NCBI RefSeq assembly: GCF_019279795.1
Contig: NC_056727.1
Location: 1,210,386,077-1,210,450,076 of the forward strand
Reading direction: 5' to 3'
DNA from: Protopterus annectens
Taxonomy: Eukaryota > Chordata > Ceratodontiformes > Protopteridae
DNA: 64,000 bases
The stretch's first letter is position 1; every line of letters starts with the position of its first letter. The position numbers were made by a program, and so were the translations under genes. Below the pieces are notes generated by a model. The model saw only the letters and a program-made list of their open reading frames with translations, made no database searches and had not been told where the DNA came from. Below, piece after piece: positions 52,049-62,640 of the stretch.

Positions 52049-52154
52049 TGTAAGAATGAAGGTGAGATGGACAACACACATGAAACGTTATGGTGAGTAC
52101 ATAACTTCTTTATGTGATGTTGTCCTATCTCATCTTCATTCTTGGCAGGTTGGG
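52049..52154. repeat. Internal complementary region of element H
   Basis: The first arm complements H's left edge (CGTTATGGTGAGTACATAAC). The join is AACTTCTTTATGTGATG. The second arm has no partner in the window. Confidence 0.88.
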
Positions 52155-52159
52155 ACAGC

Positions 52160-52404
52160 TTCCCTAGGAACATCTTTCTTGGGTGGCTCAAGGGAGAATA
52201 TTCTTCAGAACTGTGGAACCAAAGGAGGCCCTGTTCCTGAAGGCCAAATCGACCTTGTAATGAGTGATAAAGGTATGTGGTCTTGCCCATGTTGCTGCAG
52301 CACAAATGGTATCAATAGGCAGTCTAGGCCGGAAGAGGTTGCAATGGCCCTTGTAGAATGACCTTTTATTTTATGGGAAAGATCTTTGTTTTGAGATTTG
52401 TAAA
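52160..52404 (-). pseudogene. Tyrosine recombinase C-terminal fragment (element H)
   Basis: Only the last 80 or so codons remain. The frame is damaged; a Thr-x-x-Arg-like remnant and the HTF..HY box can be followed by alignment with G. The upstream part is replaced by element I. Confidence 0.6.
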
Positions 52405-52800
52405 TTAGAAGTTATGTTCTTACCATAACGTTCCATGTTAGTTGTCTTCTTCTCGCCTTCTTTCTTGCTGGATGGGTTCGGAGCCGACCTCGCCCGACTC
52501 GCCACTCTAAAAGCTCGAGAGTTGGTTCCACCGGCTCGAGGCTCCCCTTATATCCCACAATGCTAGGCGTGAATTACCTCAGATCTCGTTTGTGAGCTAG
52601 GCCCAGCTAATAATACAACCAGAAAAAAACTGGGAAAAGATAGACCACCTCTATAAACAAAGGGGAAGAGGAAAGGTGACCTAAAGCCTGATCTAGGAAA
52701 TATGCACAGCAGAGCATATACCTATAGCAAAGAGGTGGTAGAAAGAGAGGTCACAATCAAACTCCTCTAGGTCTGTCCAGGCCAGGGGGAAGGAGGGTGG

Positions 52801-52908
52801 GACGCAAGAAAGAAGGCAAGAAGAAGACAACTAACATGGAACGTTATGGTAAGAACATAACTTCTAAATGTTAAGTTGTCTATCTCGCCTTCATTCTTGC
52901 TGGATGGG
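52801..52908. repeat. Internal complementary region of element I
   Basis: The first arm complements I's left edge. The two arms meet at AACTTCTAAATGTTAAG. The second arm resembles E's right edge. Confidence 0.88.
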
Positions 52909-52939
52909 ATTGCGTCCCTAGCACCTTGTCCCGGGTGGC

Positions 52940-53611
52940 CTAATGGAACAGACTCTTGAGAACAGTGGTACCAAAGTTAGCTCTATGCCTAGAAGCTAAA
53001 TCCAACTTATAATGTGAAATGAAAGTGTGAGGAGTAGCCCAAGTAGCCGCTGCACAAATGGTGTCAATAGGCAGTCTGTCTTGGAAGGCTATAGAAGTAG
53101 CCAAAGCTCTGGTGGAACGGGCTTTAGGTTTGTTAGGCAGCTTTTGGTGTCTAATTTCATAAACAATGGAAATTAGAGATGTTAGCCATCTAGATAGTGA
53201 TACCTTGGAAACAGAAAGTCCCTTTCTGCCTTCTGCATAAGAGACAAACAGCTGGTCAGATTTTCTGAATTGTTTGGTTCTATCCAAATAGTACCTTAAC
53301 TGACGATGAACATCTAGCCAATGCAATTTTTGTTCAGACCTATTAGAATATTCTGGAAAAAACACAGGGAGGTCAATGCTTTGATTTAGGTTAGACGCCG
53401 AGGCTATTTTAGGTAAAAAGGACGGGTTGGTTCGTAAGGATACCCTGTCCTTATGGAACAACAGATAAGGAGGTCGACAGCTGAGTGCATGAAGTTCTGA
53501 AACTCTTCTAGCTGAAGTAATAGCTACCAGAAAGAGAGTCTTCCATGATAGCAATTTTAATGAACAGGAAGCTGCAGGTTCGAAAGGGGGAAGAATCAAA
53601 GAACTGACATC
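52940..53611 (-). pseudogene. Tyrosine recombinase catalytic half (element I)
   Basis: A single open frame of about 220 codons covers the catalytic half: LILPPFEPAASCSLK, SARRVSELHAL (Arg), LDVHRQLRYYLDRTKQFRKS, KARSTRALATSIAF and AATWATPHTFISHYKLD (Tyr). The HxxR box reads R-S-T-R, so the catalytic histidine has become arginine. The N-terminal domain is missing because of the junction at 53612. The frame is otherwise undamaged. Confidence 0.88.
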
Positions 53612-54165
53612 TTTTGCCCACATTGGCAACGTTTAAAGCCAGACTTAGCTTTCTCAGACATCTTATTAAAGTAACAAGGTTAAATTTAATAAAAGTCAAG
53701 TCCAGTAGGTATGTCTAATCCAGTAAGTTTAGTCAAATCCAGTAAAAAAGTCAATCCAGTAGTCAATTCAGAAAAAGGGATGTCCAATCCAGTAACTTTA
53801 GTGGGGTTAGGCCCCGAGGGAAAACTCTAATAAAGTTTAAATAACTTTATATGGAACCGAGGATTCCTTGAAACACTATAAACACACACACACAGTTACT
53901 TATATAATATTTAGAAGAAAATTTCTTAAGAAATATAAGAAAAAATATATAAATCTTAGCTTAAGGTTGCTCGAGCTCATCAAACTGATGCGAACGCTGC
54001 AGCGGCAAACTAGATCTGAGGTAAAGGCAGAGGGGGATTGTGGGAGTTAGGTTGGTCTCGAGCTTCTTCTCGATGCAGAGCTTGCAAGCGGCCGACACGG
54101 AGCCGAGGATCGGCTCCGAACCCAGGTGTAAGAACAAACGGCGAGATCGAACACTCTCACATGCA
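53612..54165 (-). mobile_element. 5' end of a different DIRS copy joined to I
   Basis: The minus strand contains the start of a gag gene (ATG near 53660, MSEKAKSGFKRC), a leader with repeated TCCAGTA words (53695-53800) and a right ITR (about 53998-54150) with a full hairpin GGAGCCGAGGATCGGCTCC. It ends near CACTCTCACAT at 54165. This end matches neither the ICR of I nor that of H. It is therefore a fragment of a third copy, joined to I by deletion or template switching. Confidence 0.75.
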
Positions 54166-54176
54166 GGATATGAGGG

Positions 54177-54990
54177 TCAAGGCCTTGGAAGGAGGCAAGG
54201 ATAGCAAATCCTGCAACCCAGAAAAACATAGTCCTGAGAAGGAGTCAGAGAAGATTTTTTGAAGTTTATTGTAAACCCCAGGCTCTGAAGAAGAGAGATG
54301 GCAAAATGGAGATTTTGCAACAGGACCTCTGGAGAAGATACCTGAAACAGTAAGTCATCCAAGTAGGGGAAAACTTGGATCTCCTGAAGTCTGTAAAAAG
54401 CAATCACAGGAGCGAGGCATTTGGTGAATACCCTTGGGGCAGTAGAAAGGCCAAAAGGCAAAGCAGAGAACTGAAAACATTAGAAAGCAACAAAGAAACA
54501 AGAAAACTTCCTGAAAAGGGGGTGGGGATTGGAATATGGAGATAAGATAGGAAGCAAAAGAGGGAACAAAGTCTGTAGGGACAACATGAAAAGTGGGCAC
54601 CTTCAGAAAAGTGTTTAAATGAGAGAAGTCTCGAATTTGTGTCCAAGTACCCTCTTTTCCTGGGTATTAGAAACATAATGGAGTAGAACCACCTCCTCCT
54701 TTGGGGCAAAGGCACTTCTTGAATAGTACCCTGAGTCAAAAGGTCCCAAAGCACCTCTGGGAAAAAGGAGAGTTGTTCCGGAGAAGGCTGAGGAATACTC
54801 ATAAAAGGGGGAAGGGATTTCCAACACCATGAAATACCCCTGGCGAATAATGGGCATAACCCAGGAATCCTGCGTAATTTGTGGCCAAACAGGAAGAGAG
54901 AGAGTGAGACAGACAGACAGAGGCGAAAAGAAAGAGGAAAGTACCCAGTAAGAATAGGATAGTCAGTCAGCACCTGGTTTATCTGGAAAG
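54177..54990 (-). pseudogene. RT palm fragment (element J)
   Basis: The piece 54461-54177 reads FGLSTAPRVFTKC and FPYLDDLLFQ, with the catalytic YLDD kept, then LLQSLGFTINFKKSSLTPSQ. Upstream RT segments continue in other frames to about 54990, including VPTDFVP- and TWDLLTQGTIQEV-like stretches. It is truncated within the thumb. Confidence 0.8.
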
Positions 54991-56311
54991 AAAGGACTTC
55001 TGAGTCCCTGAAGTCTGAATAGCCTTAGCAGCAGGAGCCCGCTTACTACCCTTTTTGCCCTTAGGAGGAGGACGAGATTGCCTGCGAACAGTGGCTGGCT
55101 TATTGGAGTAGTTTCTCTGAAATTTAGAAACAGGAGATACAAACTCATTTTTGAGTTCCTGTAAAGCCTTCCCCTTATCCTGAAGGGACTTAAACAAATC
55201 AGCATCAGCTTCACCAAACAAGTGTTTACTATCAAGAGAGGCATCCATCAGCTTACCCTTGATATCATGCAAAGTTTGAAGCCGAAGCCAAGAATACCTC
55301 ATCATCACTGACCCAAAAGCAGCAGCCCTAGAAGATCTGCCACAATATAACTACACTTAATGGAATAAACAGCACAATCCCATTTAAAAAAAAATTCCAA
55401 CTTCCTGGAGATTGTGTCCCCAAAAGAAATCTATTCAAAAGCAGTATCTGGACTGGATTCCGCTTCCTCTGACCCATAATCCAAAGGACAGGGAATTTGA
55501 GAAGAGAAAGCAAAGGATTCCTGATCAGACTCTAACTACTCCTCAGAGGAATCCTGTTCCCTAAGTCTTTTGAGGGAAGTAGAGGACCAAGGGGGAGCCG
55601 AAACAGAAACATCCTGAGGAGGTTTTCAGTGCCATCAAAGCACTAAACAAACCCTGAGTGAAGGCCTGCCACTCACTTTGTGGATCCTTAGGGGCAGGAG
55701 AAACATGTTTATTTTTTTTTTGTTTTTTCTTTAATCGGATGTCTGCCTTCTAAAACTTGTAAGGCTTTGACCTAGGATGGCATTCAATAGTAATAGCAGG
55801 GACTTCTCTGACTAAAACCTGATGAATACCCTTAGGCCCCTCAGAAATGATCAACCATAACCCCCCCCGAACATCCGAAATGGACGACTGCAAAGCCTCC
55901 TTGGACGTGCTTAAAGCCAGATCCCTGCTGGCCTCCAACTCGGTCACTGTAGAGGAATCTGACAACAAAGCTGGGAAAACTTCTGGCATTCACTCACTTC
56001 AGGAGAAACATCCAGCAGAGGCTGAACAGCAAAGATTCCAGCTTAGGCTTCTTGGTCTTCTTCTTCTTCTTCTCTTATGGCTGTTCCTCAGAGTTGGGAG
56101 TTCCCTCCATAGTATCTTCCACAAAATGTTTAAGCTGTTGATTCCCCAGATACAGTACCAAAAAGACAGTTGGCCATGCAAAGTTTTTGGTACAAAAAGC
56201 CTGACAGATGGAACAGGACATGTGGTTGTGTGAGGCGCCAAGGCAAAACAGACATTGCTCTTGGTGGTCTTTATGGGGAATCTGTCTCCCACACTGGCAT
56301 TTAACCTTCAT
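54979..56311 (-). pseudogene. Gag-like ORF1 (element J)
   Basis: The zinc module is at 56311-56200: KCQCGRQIPHKDHQEQCLFC, then GASHNHMSCSICQAF. The C-terminal part is open 55308-54979 (RYSWLRLQTLHDIKGKLMDA, basic tail KGKKGSKRAPAAK). The middle is in short frames. A (TTC)n run at about 56055-56075 interrupts it. Confidence 0.75.
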
Positions 56312-56610
56312 GGATGATATGAAACCCCACAAGCAGCAAAAATTTCAAGTAAAAAAGGAACCCCAAAGGGGCACTTATCTGCAACGGCTAGGTGAAACCA
56401 GCAACAGAATGTACGCATTCAGACTGATGATTAAGAGATGGTATTTGGATTAGCGGCAAAGAAGTTCCGAGGACAGTACGTCCGAATGGCACCTTTATCC
56501 CCTATACTTTGCAAGGAGCATACGTGTGGCATACAGTGTACCTTAAATCAGCCTAAGGCTTTGGTATTCCCAGTGTTAAGAATACTGCAATGTTGAAATG
56601 CAAGTACATC

Positions 56611-58740
56611 CCATTTGCCAGAAACTATCTGTTGCCAAAGTTAAAAATGGAAATTAGGGCTTTCTGGAAGAAAAAAAGGGGGGGGGGCTGCCATGTTGGT
56701 GGAGGTGGTGGGGGAAGCAAAGTCTCTTAAACAGTCACTCAGACCTCCTGGACTTTTCTTGACTTTGTGAGATTCCACAACTCTTCTTTAAACCCCCTTC
56801 CCATTTCTTCTTAAACATCTGTTTGCCTGTATTTTGTTGAGACTGTTTATTTTGTTTCTTACCAAAACTGCATGAGGAGTTACAGAATCCCTTGGAAAAG
56901 AACGGCTGAAAAATCTTACAGATTCTCTGATTCAGCTTACCCCTTTCATCACATTTTTTGATCAACTCTGCAGCAGATGGCCAAAAATAAGTATCATTTT
57001 AACATCATCTAGGGTGTTCTAAGAATATAGTCATGCAAACCTCTCAAAACAGTACCAGTGGCCTTAGCCCTGGAAGAAGTTTCAACAGAGTCACACACTG
57101 TGTACAATGAGTAGTGACTTGGACAACTGAAGTAATTATATTATTTTAAGCAGAGTTTTTCTCTCAAGAAGAAACTGCAGATAAAACATTCCTCATACTT
57201 TCACAGTTGATCTCAACAAACCTTAACATAGCCTGCCAATTTGAATTTGTGAAAATCTATGTTGCAGTAGCATACACTTTTTCCCCACACTTATCTATAA
57301 TCTTCCCATCCTTATCAGAGAGGGTGGGTCTGGAATTAACTAAGTGTTTAGCAGCTGAAGGATTAGCTAAAACTATAGCTGATGTATCAGGTTTGGGAAC
57401 AATGTATTAAAAAGTTAAAAAAGATTGAGGAACTTTATTCATTCTAGCTAACATTTTATGGGCAGTTGGCTGTCAGAAAAATTGCAAGCAGTAACACACA
57501 CACATCCTCCAAAGCTGAGAGAAATTAAGGAAAAGGTGCAGGTTCTGAAAATTCCTTCTTTAGCAGCTCATAGTATTTTCAGAGAAAGGAGAAACCCTAG
57601 TGTTCTCTCCCAGTGAAAACACTGGCACATTCTAGAAATAGTCTCAGAGAAAGAGACCCCCCCACAGGGAGAGTTAGAAGCTGAGTTTTCCTCAGAGTTG
57701 GAACCAGTAATCTGAGGAGAAAATCCTGCATCTGTTCCTGCATCCTCCTGTCCAGATTCAGCATCTTGAGTCTCTTCAGGAAAGGAGGTATCCCTCTTTC
57801 TTTTACAACAGACTACTATCATCATTAAACTACTGTCTACAAAAATTTGAGGAAGAGTAGATATATGCTTAGTTGTCTGTTTCTTTTTGACAGGAAAACT
57901 AGGACTAGCAGTGTTATTAAAGGCAGTATCAGCTTCCCAGGTATGGACACAACATTCTGACAAAACAGGGAAGTCTTCCCTATTCCCTCTCCCAGGATTG
58001 ACAAGAGTGGCTCTCCCTTGCCAACTAAGGGGACCCCGATAGCCGCAAAGGACATGGCTAACCCCTGGTCCGTAAAGGCTCTAGGTACTACAATACAGGG
58101 CTTCTGGTTCAAAGATAAGTGGTCTGAGGTACAATTAATGACCGTAGCAAAGTCACCCACCTGCAGCTGAGACAAACTGCTGGCCTGCTGTGATGGCAAA
58201 GGCTGCTAGCTTAACTTTTCTTTTTGCGGCTGGACGAAGTACCAATTGTGGGACTGACAGACTGTTCAATGGTTAAGCTGAAAATGTTGCCCCTTTACCC
58301 CTTGGAAGGCAAGCAGCAAATGCCGGTACAAACCAAGATTGTTTAGAAGTCACTTTTTTCAAAAGCAACCACAGTAAAAAAAACCCAGAAAGTAAAATGA
58401 ACACAATTTCTCCACACAAAAAAAGCTCATAGTTACCATAAATAACTTTTAAACTGAAAGGAGAAGAAAACATCTCTCCCCTTTAAAAGTACAATACAGC
58501 CTCGTAACAGTCCATTAAAACACAAACTTCTAGCTTTAGAATAACTTTCCTGAAGAGGAAAGTATTAATAATACATCCTCGAAAGGCTCACAGGAGCGTA
58601 CTCTTTGGCAGCAGTAAAGCTCTGGAGGGCTTGGCACCCACACTTGTCTTTTAGTCAGCTTAGTGTGAGCTGCCAGACATTTTTGGTGCATGGACGGTGC
58701 CCTGAAGCTTTCGATGCTGGCCGGCTATTACATCCTTGGT
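56611..58740 (-). mobile_element. Old DIRS gag fragment K
   Basis: The minus strand carries a decayed gag without RT. The C-terminal piece is 56965-56735 (basic, KSQEKSRRSE). The middle piece at 57963-57568 contains GGVSFSETISRMCQCFHWE, the counterpart of FSFSETLHSMREHFKWEGQ in C. Further pieces extend to about 58480. GC-richer DNA at about 58600-58740 may be a worn terminal region. Family 1 is likely. Confidence 0.65.
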
Positions 58741-58879
58741 AAAATATAACTCATACAGCTTAGGCTACTGCAGCAATAATTAATATGAAGAACATGATAC
58801 TTTGTCCTTAAGCTCTTTTATATTTTTTATGTTTTCCTGTGCTTTTGATGATTTTTTAGACAGATCTGTCTGCTACTAA

Positions 58880-60700
58880 TTGTCTTAATGGCCTGTCAGA
58901 ACCTTCAGTTTCCTTCAGTGGGTTAGTCTGCAGTGATCACAAGTAAGGGCAAGGTAAGACTGATTTCTGCCTTAGATATGTCCAAGTCTTGATTGCTTTT
59001 TGGCTAAATAGGATTACCTTGTTGCAGACTTTCTAGCCTTTTTTAATACATGGTACACATCCTCTGAGAAAAGGTGCCAAAGTCAGATCAAAATTCTATT
59101 GTCCAAACAGTGGAAGATTTTGTAGGCTGAGGTGAATCAATGATCCCTTTTCCTGTGTGAGCAGATTTATTCTGTAGGGAAGATTTTAGTAATTACCCTT
59201 GGCTAATTTCATGAGAAGGGACAGCCAATGCTGTCAGAGTCAAAAGGGAGTTACCAACGTGATTTTTGGAGAGTCCATTTAGATCTTTAAAAGAACTCTT
59301 TTAATCAGACGAAAGAGGGTGAAGGCATAAAGGGACCTCCATATTCAGGGGAAGAAAAACACATCTATCTTTCAGGCCTTTCTGGACTAAAATATCTTCA
59401 ACTGTCTATTATGAATGGAAGCAACAGATATGTCCAAGGAGTTCCCCACAGGTGGAAGACCCAGGGGTGTGACAGCCATCTGTGGGTGTCTGTCCTGGAT
59501 TTGCTCAATGTGTCTGCCACTGTGTTCTGCTGTGATGAAATGCAAGTAGCCTGAAGACAGTCTGTGCTGGGCTGCAATTTCCCAAGTTATCAAGGCTGGT
59601 CTGCACGGGGGGTGGGGGGTAAGACACCGTTCCCTTGTTTGTTCATGTACTGCACTAATTGTAAATACAAACAAGAAGACTGATCTTTTTAGAGTGAATC
59701 TAAAAAGATAGGCAAAACAAATGTGCAAGGCAAGTCCTCCTGCACCCCCTAAAACCCCTACTAATTATATATATATAAACTAAGACTGCATAACAGCAAG
59801 AGAAAGGCAAATTTGTAGTCCCCTTTAAAATGCAATATCATATGAAAAGCAAATTGCAGGCTGAAAAACAAGAAAAAAAAAAGAGTGTTTGCTCTTTTTG
59901 AGTGCTCTCGTTTACAGACTGCACCCATCACATCACAGTGATGTTGTCTCTGATTACTAACAGGGGTCCAGGAGACCATTTTAACTAAGAGGGGTCCAGG
60001 AGGTCTTTAATGCAGTTATCAAAACCATAATTTCTTTGACAGCTGTGTGTGTTTTTTTTCTTGTGATTATGTCCCAAATTCATTGCACTTCGAATAGCTT
60101 GGATACTGTCCCCCAATCCAAAGTCTGATACATCTGTGGTTACAACCTAAGACGATGATAGGGGACTAACAGGGACATCAGGATTCAGCAAAGTTCTGCC
60201 CACCATAAAAGCTCCTTCCTGACACAGTTTGGCACTTGGATTGGAAATGAGAGGGTGCTGATCCTGAATCCACACTATCTTCAGAAGCCACTGTATTTTC
60301 CTCATGTGCACTCTGGCTAGCGAAATCATCAGGATAGCCATGCACCCCAAATTCCTGAGATAATCTCTCGTTACAGTGATTGACTGCTGGGAAACCTGCA
60401 GGAACCGGAGATTATAAAATGCAGTAATTTTCTGGGGGTAGATCAACTATTATTACGGATGTATCTAGCAGACATTCTAGAAACATCAGTCTCTGAGAAG
60501 GGAAACAAGAGGACTTCTCCAGATTCAGAAGTAAACCTAAGTTTTGGAACAGATTTCAAATAAAAGCAGCAACTCTTGACAGAGAGTTTCCAATAAATAA
60601 ATAAATAAATGAAAAATAAGTCACTTGTCCAATTAGGAAAATATGTGACTTTCTTGTAGTCTGCAAAAACAAGAATGGTCCGAGCCAGAAGGTTAACAAT
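58880..60700 (-). pseudogene. Old DIRS RT-RNase H fragment M
   Basis: Aligned in pieces to C. The C-terminal region is at about 59340-59000 (SLYAFTLFRLIKRVLLKI, QHWLSLLMKLAKG, INLLTQEKGSLIHLSL). RNase H is at about 60150-59400. The RT thumb is open 60446-60147 (NLGCMAILMISLARVHMRKIQWLLKIVW). A ruined active-site region lies near 60665 (ADY where YLDD is expected). It has no ends of its own in the window and may derive from the same ancient copy as K. Confidence 0.7.
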
Positions 60701-60830
60701 CATATCTTTATTCCACTAAAAAAATGTAATTTAAGCTCTTTCGTCCCAACTATAGACTTCATCAGAATAAAACATTAAAAATCAAGCACTTTAAAACACT
60801 GAAGGACTACACATCGCTCCACCGAAAAAA
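60701..60830 (-). mobile_element. Short Penelope-like fragment
   Basis: Between M and the left end of L. The minus strand has CTGATGA...GAAA followed by GAGCTTAAATTAC and a T-run, the same layout as the pieces in element G. No protein part is present. Its limits are uncertain. Confidence 0.5.
60739..60765 (-). ncRNA. Hammerhead-ribozyme-like core 3
   Basis: The minus strand reads CTGATGA, AGTC, TATAGTTGG, GAC, GAAA. A short GUC/GAC stem closes between the two conserved boxes. It fits the CUGAUGA / stem II / GAAA core of hammerhead ribozymes; activity is unknown. Confidence 0.5.
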
Positions 60831-60875
60831 AAAGAAGAAATTATGCACCTACCATAATGTTCCATTCATTCTCCA

Positions 60876-61003
60876 CTGATGGGTTCGGAACCGATCCTTG
60901 GTTCCAACTCGGCCATTTACTAAAGCTTGAGGTCTTCAACTAGCTTGTGGCCCACTCCCTATCCCATGATGCTATAGGGCATTCCCCACATCTTGTTTGC
61001 TCA
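60876..61003. repeat. Left ITR of element L
   Basis: From CACTGATGGGTTCGG through the altered hairpin GGAACCGATCCTTGGTTCC (60888-60906) to CCACATCTTGTTTGC. The partner is outside the window. Confidence 0.8.
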
Positions 61004-61157
61004 TATAGAAATACCAGTATATAATCAAATATACATGTATAAAGAAAAATTGTTTTCTGTAAGCTGGTTAGCAAAGAAGGGGGTCAAAGACCATTAGGTG
61101 CCGAATTGTAACCTCTCATTTCTCCAGGAGCCAAAGGAAGGGGGTAGGAGTGTGGGA

Positions 61158-61262
61158 CGTAAGAATGAAGGTGAGATGGACAATGAACATGGAACATTAT
61201 GATAGGTACATAACTTCTTTATGTGAAGTTGTCTTATCTTGCCTTCATTCTCTACTGATAGG
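61158..61262. repeat. Internal complementary region of element L
   Basis: Two arms meet at AACTTCTTTATGTGAAG. The second arm predicts that L ends with GACAACTTCACAT to the right of the window. Confidence 0.88.
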
Positions 61263-61271
61263 ACAGTGTCC

Positions 61272-62640
61272 CTAGCACCAATCTTCTTGGGTGGCTAACG
61301 GGAGTATATTCTTCCAAACAGTGGACCCAAAGGAGGCCCTGTCCCTGGAGGCCAAATCTACTTTATAATGAGTGATAAAAGTATGAGGCCTCGCCCATGT
61401 AGCTGCTGCACAGATGGTGTCTATTGGCAGTTTAGCATGAAATGCAGAGGAGGTAGAGACAGCTCTAGTAGAATGTGCTATTATCTTGTCTGGAAGCTGT
61501 TTATTTACTGACTTATAAGCAAAGGAAATGCAGTCTGACAGCCACCTAGATAGAGTAGTTTTTGCTACAGGCAGTCCCTTTTTACACTCTAAAAAGGATA
61601 CAAATAGTTGATCCATTTTCCTAAATTCTTTTGCTCTGTGTAGATAAAAGTGCAACTGTCTATGAACATCAAGTTGGTGAAGCATATGTTTGTGTCTTTC
61701 GGCTTTTCCTGGTTAGGGGTCGCCACAGCAGAACTCCGGTCCGCTAATGATTGGCAGTTGATTTTTACGTACCGGCTTGCCAGGCCTGACACACAACCTT
61801 CAATGAAGGTACGCACATTCACGCATGTCTCCACGCAGAAGACGCTCTAGCTGAGAATCGAACTGGACAGCGTCTTACTGTGAGGCGACAACGCTACTGC
61901 AGCACCACCACCGCAGGTATCAAATTGGTGAAGCATATATTCTGCGTTATTGCCATATTTGAGGGAAAAAAACTGGTAAGTCTATGGACTGGTTCAAATT
62001 AGAATCTGAACATACTTTTGGTAAAAACGTTGGATTTGTTCAGAGCGACACCCTGTCATTGTGGAACAACATATATGGTGGTTTTATAGATAATGCTTGT
62101 AACACCGAAACTCTCCTAGCTGAGGTAATGGCCACTAGGAAAATGGTCTTCCACGTTAAGAACTTTAAGTCACATGATAATGAAGGCTCAAAGTGGGGAA
62201 GAATTTTTCTGGATAGTACAGCATTTAGGTTCCATGGTGGTAGTAGGGGTTTATTGGGTGGTCTCAAAAGATTAGTGCCTCTCAGAAAAGCCTTTGATAG
62301 TCTGTGGGACATAATGTTTGGTCCTTCACTCCCAAGATGAAAATTTGAGACTGCTGCTAACTGTACTCGAATAGTAGCTGCAGCCGCTCCCTCATTAAAA
62401 AGCTTCGTCAAGAACTCTAGGATAGAAGCTATAGGTGCAGAATAAGGAACAATATGATTCTCTAGTGCCCAGATGGAAATCTCTTCCATTTGCTGAGATA
62501 TAATCTTCTGGTAGATGTCTTGTGAGAAGAAATCAGGATATGTTGTGCTGCATATGAAAGGTTTTGTTGCCTGGTTATGTTTGGAATTGGAGCAGCCAAG
62601 CTGTCAACTTGAGGGTCTGAAGGGATGGATGAAGAGCCCC
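61272..62640 (-). pseudogene. Tyrosine recombinase (element L), split by a SINE
   Basis: The N-terminal domain lies in 62917-62462 (SHKTSTRRLYLSKWKRF) and 62489-62040 (FLTKLFNEGAAAAT, LPPWNLNAVLSRK, KFLTWKTIFLVAITSARRVSVL with the first Arg). A short damaged stretch and a V-SINE follow (61688-61919). The catalytic end is open 61685-61272 (IAHSTRAVSTSSAF, AATWARPHTFITHYKVD). All catalytic residues are readable. The SINE and one shift break the gene. Confidence 0.9.
61688..61919 (-). mobile_element. V-SINE-like SINE inside L recombinase
   Basis: Read on the minus strand it has a tRNA-like head with GTAGCGTTGTCGCCTCAC near 61900 and a B-box-like AGTTCGATTCT at 61854-61864. It ends CTGCTGTGGCGACCCCTAAC and GAAAAGCCGAAAGAC. 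A target duplication of about 19 bases with one mismatch, TCAAGTTGGTGAAGCATAT, flanks it (61668-61687 and 61920-61938). It is the same family as the copy in B gag and better preserved. Confidence 0.85.

Larger units (their letters stand above)
51738..52404 (-). mobile_element. DIRS retrotransposon H, 3' end only
   Basis: The left edge (AAAGAAGTTATGTACTCACC), left ITR (about 51785-51915), ICR (52049-52154) and the last part of the recombinase gene are present. The recombinase reads backward through the HTF and HSTRA-like boxes to YKSQNKDL, where element I starts at 52405. The matching right end predicted by the ICR (GGACAACATCACAT) is not found in the window, so the rest of H has been lost or moved. 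Confidence 0.85.
52405..53611 (-). mobile_element. DIRS retrotransposon I, 3' part, inserted in H
   Basis: It begins TTAGAAGTTATGTTCTTACC inside H's recombinase gene. Left ITR, ICR (52801-52908) and the C-terminal half of a recombinase gene follow. The ICR second arm predicts a right end GGCGAGATAGACAACTTAAC, almost the same as the right end of E, so I belongs to E's subfamily. At 53612 the sequence jumps to the start of a gag gene with a different right end, so RT and most of gag are missing. Confidence 0.87.
54166..56610 (-). mobile_element. Old DIRS fragment J (family 1)
   Basis: It holds part of RT, a decayed gag and a worn right terminal region (56480-56610) with a short match to the C terminus around GGCTTTGGTATTC and ACTGCAATG. 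The 3' part (rest of RT, RNase H, recombinase) is missing; the left border is the foreign tail at 54165. Many frameshifts show it is older than A-I. Confidence 0.78.
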
